A stretch of DNA of 64,000 nt from Spisula solida. Lineage: Eukaryota; Mollusca; Bivalvia; Venerida; Mactridae. Under the pieces are notes generated by a model that worked only from the letters and a program-made list of their open reading frames with translations, was not told the origin of the DNA and ran no database searches. Made by a program: the position numbers and the translations under genes. Positions 59,576 through 64,000 of this stretch are shown here, in pieces; positions within the stretch are counted from its first letter, which is position 1, and the number at the start of each line of letters is the position of its first letter. The stretch lies in contig OX365948.1 in assembly GCA_947247005.1 (NCBI GenBank), forward strand, positions 41,792,601 through 41,856,600, written 5' to 3'.

Positions 59576-60811
59576 CTGAAAATATACGAGAAAAACACCA
59601 TTTGCTTTATTCTACCACAGACAACATTTTTATACAAGACATATGAGTAAACTTTGTGCCTGGGGGTGGGTGGGGCTGGGGTTCATTATTATTCTGAAAA
59701 AATGTTTTGACTGGTTAAAATAACAAATCTGATAGGACGACTGACAAGCACGAATATTTATGGGTTCCAGGAAAATAGTTTTGAACAATACCTGAAACAC
59801 AACAACAACTTTTTTCTCTTAAAAAAATGTTTTATGTATGTTCCACTGAACAACATGTCTTTCATTGAGCCATATCACTGAGCCCCGATTCTCAGTCACA
59901 TGAGAATAGGATGCCTTTCGAGTCTCGAGTTGGACGTCGACTAACGTGAATAATCGGGGGTCCTACTAAGGCGTATTCCCCAATCACAGTTATTACTAAC
60001 GTTTGCGATTTTCTGGGACAACCCTTGTATTAGTAATAGAATACCAATTTTAAATTTAATTCTCTCCCCTGTACTCAGTGTCTATATTGTTTTATACGAT
60101 TCCACACATTTTTCCCCAACAATAATACATAAATAATCACACAAACAACAATGTTCGGTACAGGTGAGCTTGTGTTAAATAGTGTTGTTTACATCCTTAA
60201 CAATAACAATCAAATAAAAACATCTACCTGGTATGAAAACTAGGCATCAACTAATTATCCTGTAAATGTTTTTCAAACGCTTCTAATTAGCCGAGGCTTA
60301 TACCTATCACAAGTAAAACAATAAACTGAATACTCCAGGAATTATATACAACCCGGAATTTGAAAGCTTCGAAAGTACCGAAAAATGAAAACAGCTGAAG
60401 AATGCTTGGATACAAAGCATCGGTATTCGAAACATTCGACAGAGAGCTGCCTACTTAGCCATGTAGATAGTAAAAGTTACAGCAGAATAATAAAGAAATA
60501 AATTTTCTGATAAATATCGCACAAATATAAAATATCCAGCAATATAGATTTGAGAGCTAGGTCACACACCAATAAATGTTCAGATGTAGAGAGGGAGAGA
60601 GTGTAATTTCCACAAAGATGTTATTCTTACAGAGCACCAGTACACAGTCATTAATAGTAGATTCTAGATGAATCACTTTCTTTGAATTTTCTTTATCACG
60701 TTTATTCCAGGGTAGAACTGATAAGCCTCGAGTTTTTTATGGTGGCAAAGAAATAAATATCATATGATTTTTATAGAAGATTAGATACTTCCGAAATGAC
60801 ATGTGTTCTTC

Positions 60812-60880
60812 AAAGAAAGCTCAGTTGGTAGATGGCTGTACAAGTATTTAGGGAGCTGTGGGTTTGACCCGCACATCGGG
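60812..60880 (+). repeat. tRNA-like segment (SINE head or tRNA relic)
   Basis: AGCTCAGTTGGTAGATGGCT (A box) and GGGTTTGACCC (B box) are well preserved. The 5' portion 'aaagaaagctcagttggtag' resembles a tRNA D-arm. Acceptor-stem pairing was not established. Confidence 0.55.
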
Positions 60881-61009
60881 TGCAATTCAAACTTCCCCTT
60901 AGTTTATTTGAATGGTGTTAAGCCTAAGCAGTATTGTTGATGGCCGGCATTGGTTGAGCCGGGCTTCAAATGTCAGAAAGGGGGGAGTGTAGTGATGAGG
61001 AGTTAGAAA

Positions 61010-61080
61010 GCCACTCTGGGTTTACTCAGTCAGTGCAGAGCCCTTCTAGCGTTTAAGGGTCACATGTTCAAACCCTTTTA
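61010..61080 (+). repeat. tRNA-like segment (weak)
   Basis: 'tactcagtcagtgcagagcc' followed by 'gtcacatgttcaaaccc' has A/B-box character but is degraded. Confidence 0.4.
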
Positions 61081-63410
61081 TAAAAACATTTAGTTTCACA
61101 CAAATTTTTAAGGTCAAGTCAAAATACCAGAAACAAATATTTTATTTGATTATGCCTTACTAGAAATACACATAATGTTACTGTTAGTATACATGTATGT
61201 ATAATTTACTGCAAATTAAAACAAAGAATATAAACCAACAAATTAACAAAAATTAAACTCTTACTGTTATTTGTTCTTTCATTTTTCCTAAATCCTTTAA
61301 ATTCAGTCACAAAACATTACAATATCCTCAAAATAAAATTCAAACACACTGTTTGGCTCAATTATTACGAAAATGATGCATTTCTGGTCATCGATTTAAT
61401 GAAAATGGATGAGTAACTCAAATTTTTACTCAAATAAACAAATATTACTCATAGGGCAACAATGAAATACTTCCATCAGATCGTTGCAAGGAACATTAAC
61501 GCACAGATAGTCATTTTACTTAACCACATTTTATTTCGTCAATGAGTAAACAACGACAATAAAAGCATTCAGGCTAATTTGTCACCTTTATAAATGATGC
61601 GGTCATATACATTGTATACGAGTTTATTCGGTTCATTAACGGCAAAAAATCTCCACATTCATCAAACAAACCTGATGACTTTGTTTAAATTACAAAACTA
61701 CTGTATATCGGGTAGTTTTTGTACACGTCAAATTTTCGCTATTTTCATTAGCTCATTGAATTTATGACATTAAAACAACAAACATTTGAGTCCTTCGTTG
61801 GTATACTTATGCACCATATAAAGACTTCTGTAAAAATAGGGTTTGTGAAAAATTAAACACTAGCAAATCAGCAAAATTGACACTGCACAAAATTTAACCC
61901 AATAATTCAGCAAACTCTTCAACTGGGAGTTTAATTTCTTCCCACAGGAAGTTCAATAAGATGCTGGGTAATAATGCATTTTAAATATTGATTTTTGGGG
62001 GAGCAGCTATTATTCAGTGCTGTTTAACACAGGGAGAAGTCATTAAAACGTTGGTATCTTAATGAGGCAGCTTTATGTCAACAGAAACTGCAGTTGATTT
62101 CCCAGAAGGCCATATTGTACAATAATGGAAGCAAACAAAGACATTGTATTACAGCTTCATTACAATTTACATTGTCATGTGTAATACAACCATTAACCTG
62201 GATTTCTGTAAAGTCCACAGAGAAAACACAGCCATGCTCTGTCTCCTACATTTAAACCTCGGTAATATTTTATTTGTTTGTTTGCATTTGAGTCAGAGAC
62301 AGTCGTAATTTTAATGCACAGTCATTTGGTTGGTTGTCTGTAACAAAGATTAACACAAGTCAACTACGCCAGGTAGAATGTGTCCCATACATGGTCATGG
62401 TTGAGCGTATAGCTTGCCAGAGGTAACTCTAGCCTTATCTAATAACAAACATGGATAATATAATCACTTCACCGTAGACTGGTCGCTTGTTATCAGTGTA
62501 CATGCATTAAAAGCCATAATGCACAAGATCGAATATAAATCGACATCGGAAATGTATTTGCTTATCAATTTATTTTAGTAAACAAGGCTAGTTTTATTAT
62601 CGGTGGCTATAAACAGTCCAGACACACCTGACGAAGAAATTCTATCAAAGCACCATTGCACATCCTACGTATGTTACAAAGTACGAGGTAATCAGTGTGA
62701 CAAGCCATTCATATTTACCTTTGACGAGGAAAAGGTAAAATATGCACCTATCCTAGATTATAGTGCATGATGATATTTATATATTCATATACTATCAACC
62801 ACCACGATAATAACATGTTAGGGTCAACGCCCTGTATATAAGTGTTGTAACTCAATCATTTCTATGTCAATATATTCGTCCAGCATATTATAACTAAGTG
62901 ATCACGCTGACCTTACAACCTCATCGTTAAATGTCATAACACGGGTAAAAGTAATCATTATCATTTGTATATATCTGTAGATTGAAAAAAACGAGTATTG
63001 AGCCATGACTGAACTTTTAAATTATAGTCATGTCACTTTATATATTACAATTATACCAAAAGGTAAATACAGCTAAGAGGTCAGATTCTTTCTATGGTAT
63101 TTTCATAACCTATTTTCAAAACACTCTTTTCAAAGACAAAACAGTATTATCTCATAAGCGTTATAATTACACAGAACGACTAAGAATACTTGTACTTCCC
63201 TAGTTCAAATCATGGCCGAGGCATCTATTGACTCAACCAGTGATGCACTGGTTGAAACCCAGAGGTTAAGTCGGCAGGTATCAGCTAATACTGCATGTTG
63301 CATGTTAAAGAGCCAAGGAGTCAATCCAAAAAGCATGAGGGTAATCAGCACCGGATTTATCACACAACTGTGTCTCTCCTCGAAGTTGGCTTGAATTAAG
63401 ACAGGAAAAA

Positions 63411-63726
63411 CAAGACTGCGTTCAATAAACGCTTATGCCCCCTGTGGAAGCCTTGTCCATAAATAAGTGTAAGTCCAAAATTAGGTCAAGGTGAAGGTCA
63501 AAATGGGGTCAGGTGATACAGGCGCGTGGAGAGTGCTCATATACAACATCCATGCAAGTATGAAAGCTTTGTAGCAAGCCATATTAATGCTAGAAGAAAC
63601 GGTCAATTTAGGTTAACCAGGACGGACGAACGGACGGACGGACGGACGGACGGACGGACAGACGGACGGACGAACGGACAGGTGAATCACTATATGCCTC
63701 CCGATCTATCGATACGGGGGCATAAC
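63411..63726 (+). mobile_element. TTATGCCCCC-family MITE, copy 3
   Basis: Same layout as copies 1 and 2, with the longest GGAC tract (63618-63682). It ends GGGGGCATAA. The open frame through it mirrors the frames in the other copies. Confidence 0.8.
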
Positions 63727-64000
63727 AAAAATGATCCCGCACTTGGTATTATCTCCATCAGTAAACAAAAACAACATTACAAAATCATTTCAAAACTTAC
63801 AGTCTATTCAAGTATTCCCTTATAATAAATCCGACAGAAAATTAGATCCAATTTAGCAGAAAAATGTTGATCATAAATTCACATAAACTTTGACATTAAA
63901 TACCAGTAGGTCTAAACAAATCTGCATATTATACCTGTGTGCATAGTTTATCCTATCATTATAAAGGATATACATGTAATATATTATGGGTTTATGTTTA

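Larger units (their letters stand above)
36773..59362. other. FAK intron a-b (22.6 kb)
   Basis: The largest intron. It holds the LTR retroelement (44173-50426), minisatellites near 41, 43, 51, 55 and 57 kb, smaller duplications at 36.9, 38.8 and 39.6 kb, MITEs (37501-37650, 52789-53022, 54226-54484, 55095-55258, 59077-59317) and dispersed repeats. Stretches 37650-38740, 39850-41130, 41840-42880, 51540-52680, 53030-54110 and 58010-59070 otherwise show only AT-rich sequence. Confidence 0.7.
59576..64000. other. Region upstream of FAK exon a
   Basis: Probably the preceding FAK intron. It holds two tRNA-like segments (60812-60880, 61010-61080) and a TTATGCCCCC element (63411-63726). I could not identify a first coding exon, promoter or CpG island. 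The stretch 61100-63200 is plain AT-rich sequence. Confidence 0.6.

Noticed and set aside
57243..57938. Several Pro/Gly- or Trp-rich repetitive frames
   Set aside because: Product of the 33-bp minisatellite.

Overview
This window is intronic animal DNA, most probably from a bivalve mollusc. It is AT-rich and densely repetitive, with widely spaced short exons bounded by GT-AG splice sites. The dispersed repeats (blocks with 'gaccttgtgacctag', 'ggtcgctcacctg' and GGAC microsatellites) are a kind I associate with bivalve genomes; that species-level impression is inference. I see no sign of prokaryotic DNA.

The only host gene I can support lies on the minus strand: a focal adhesion kinase (FAK/PTK2 family) gene. 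Eleven exons are recognisable, at 59575-59363, 36772-36597, 35465-35378, 28026-27947, 24942-24825, 17677-17537, 12777-12700, 7803-7590, 4481-4451, 3856-3798 and 516-460. Their reading phases join without a break into about 418 codons. These cover the N-terminal FERM domain (F1, F2 and F3 lobes) and the linker to the autophosphorylation site (YAEI, tyrosine codon at 505-503). The kinase and FAT domains lie beyond the left edge, and the true 5' end is probably beyond the right edge.

The first recognised intron (36773-59362, 22.6 kb) holds a Ty3/Gypsy-type LTR retrotransposon on the plus strand, antisense to FAK, at about 44173-50426. It has near-identical LTRs, gag with two zinc knuckles, and pol with protease, reverse transcriptase, RNase H and integrase. 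Gag and pol share one frame and are separated by a single UAG. The integrase C-terminus, the polypurine tract and the first ~40 bp of the 3' LTR appear deleted. Each LTR carries a 71-bp direct repeat that looks like a duplicated R region. The element is inserted in an older short repeat.

The rest is introns filled with tandem minisatellites (units of 30 to 158 bp), several families of short inverted-repeat (MITE-like) elements, tRNA-like SINE heads and dispersed repeats. Many open frames inside the minisatellites exist only because the unit length is a multiple of three; I do not regard them as genes. I did not find a previously undescribed gene system. The observations most worth checking are the LTR/R duplication, the in-frame UAG between gag and pol, an unclassified 2.1-kb element (30820-32943), and a possible frame-preserving exon pair in the FAK linker. 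All repeat boundaries and identities were read by eye, without alignment software.
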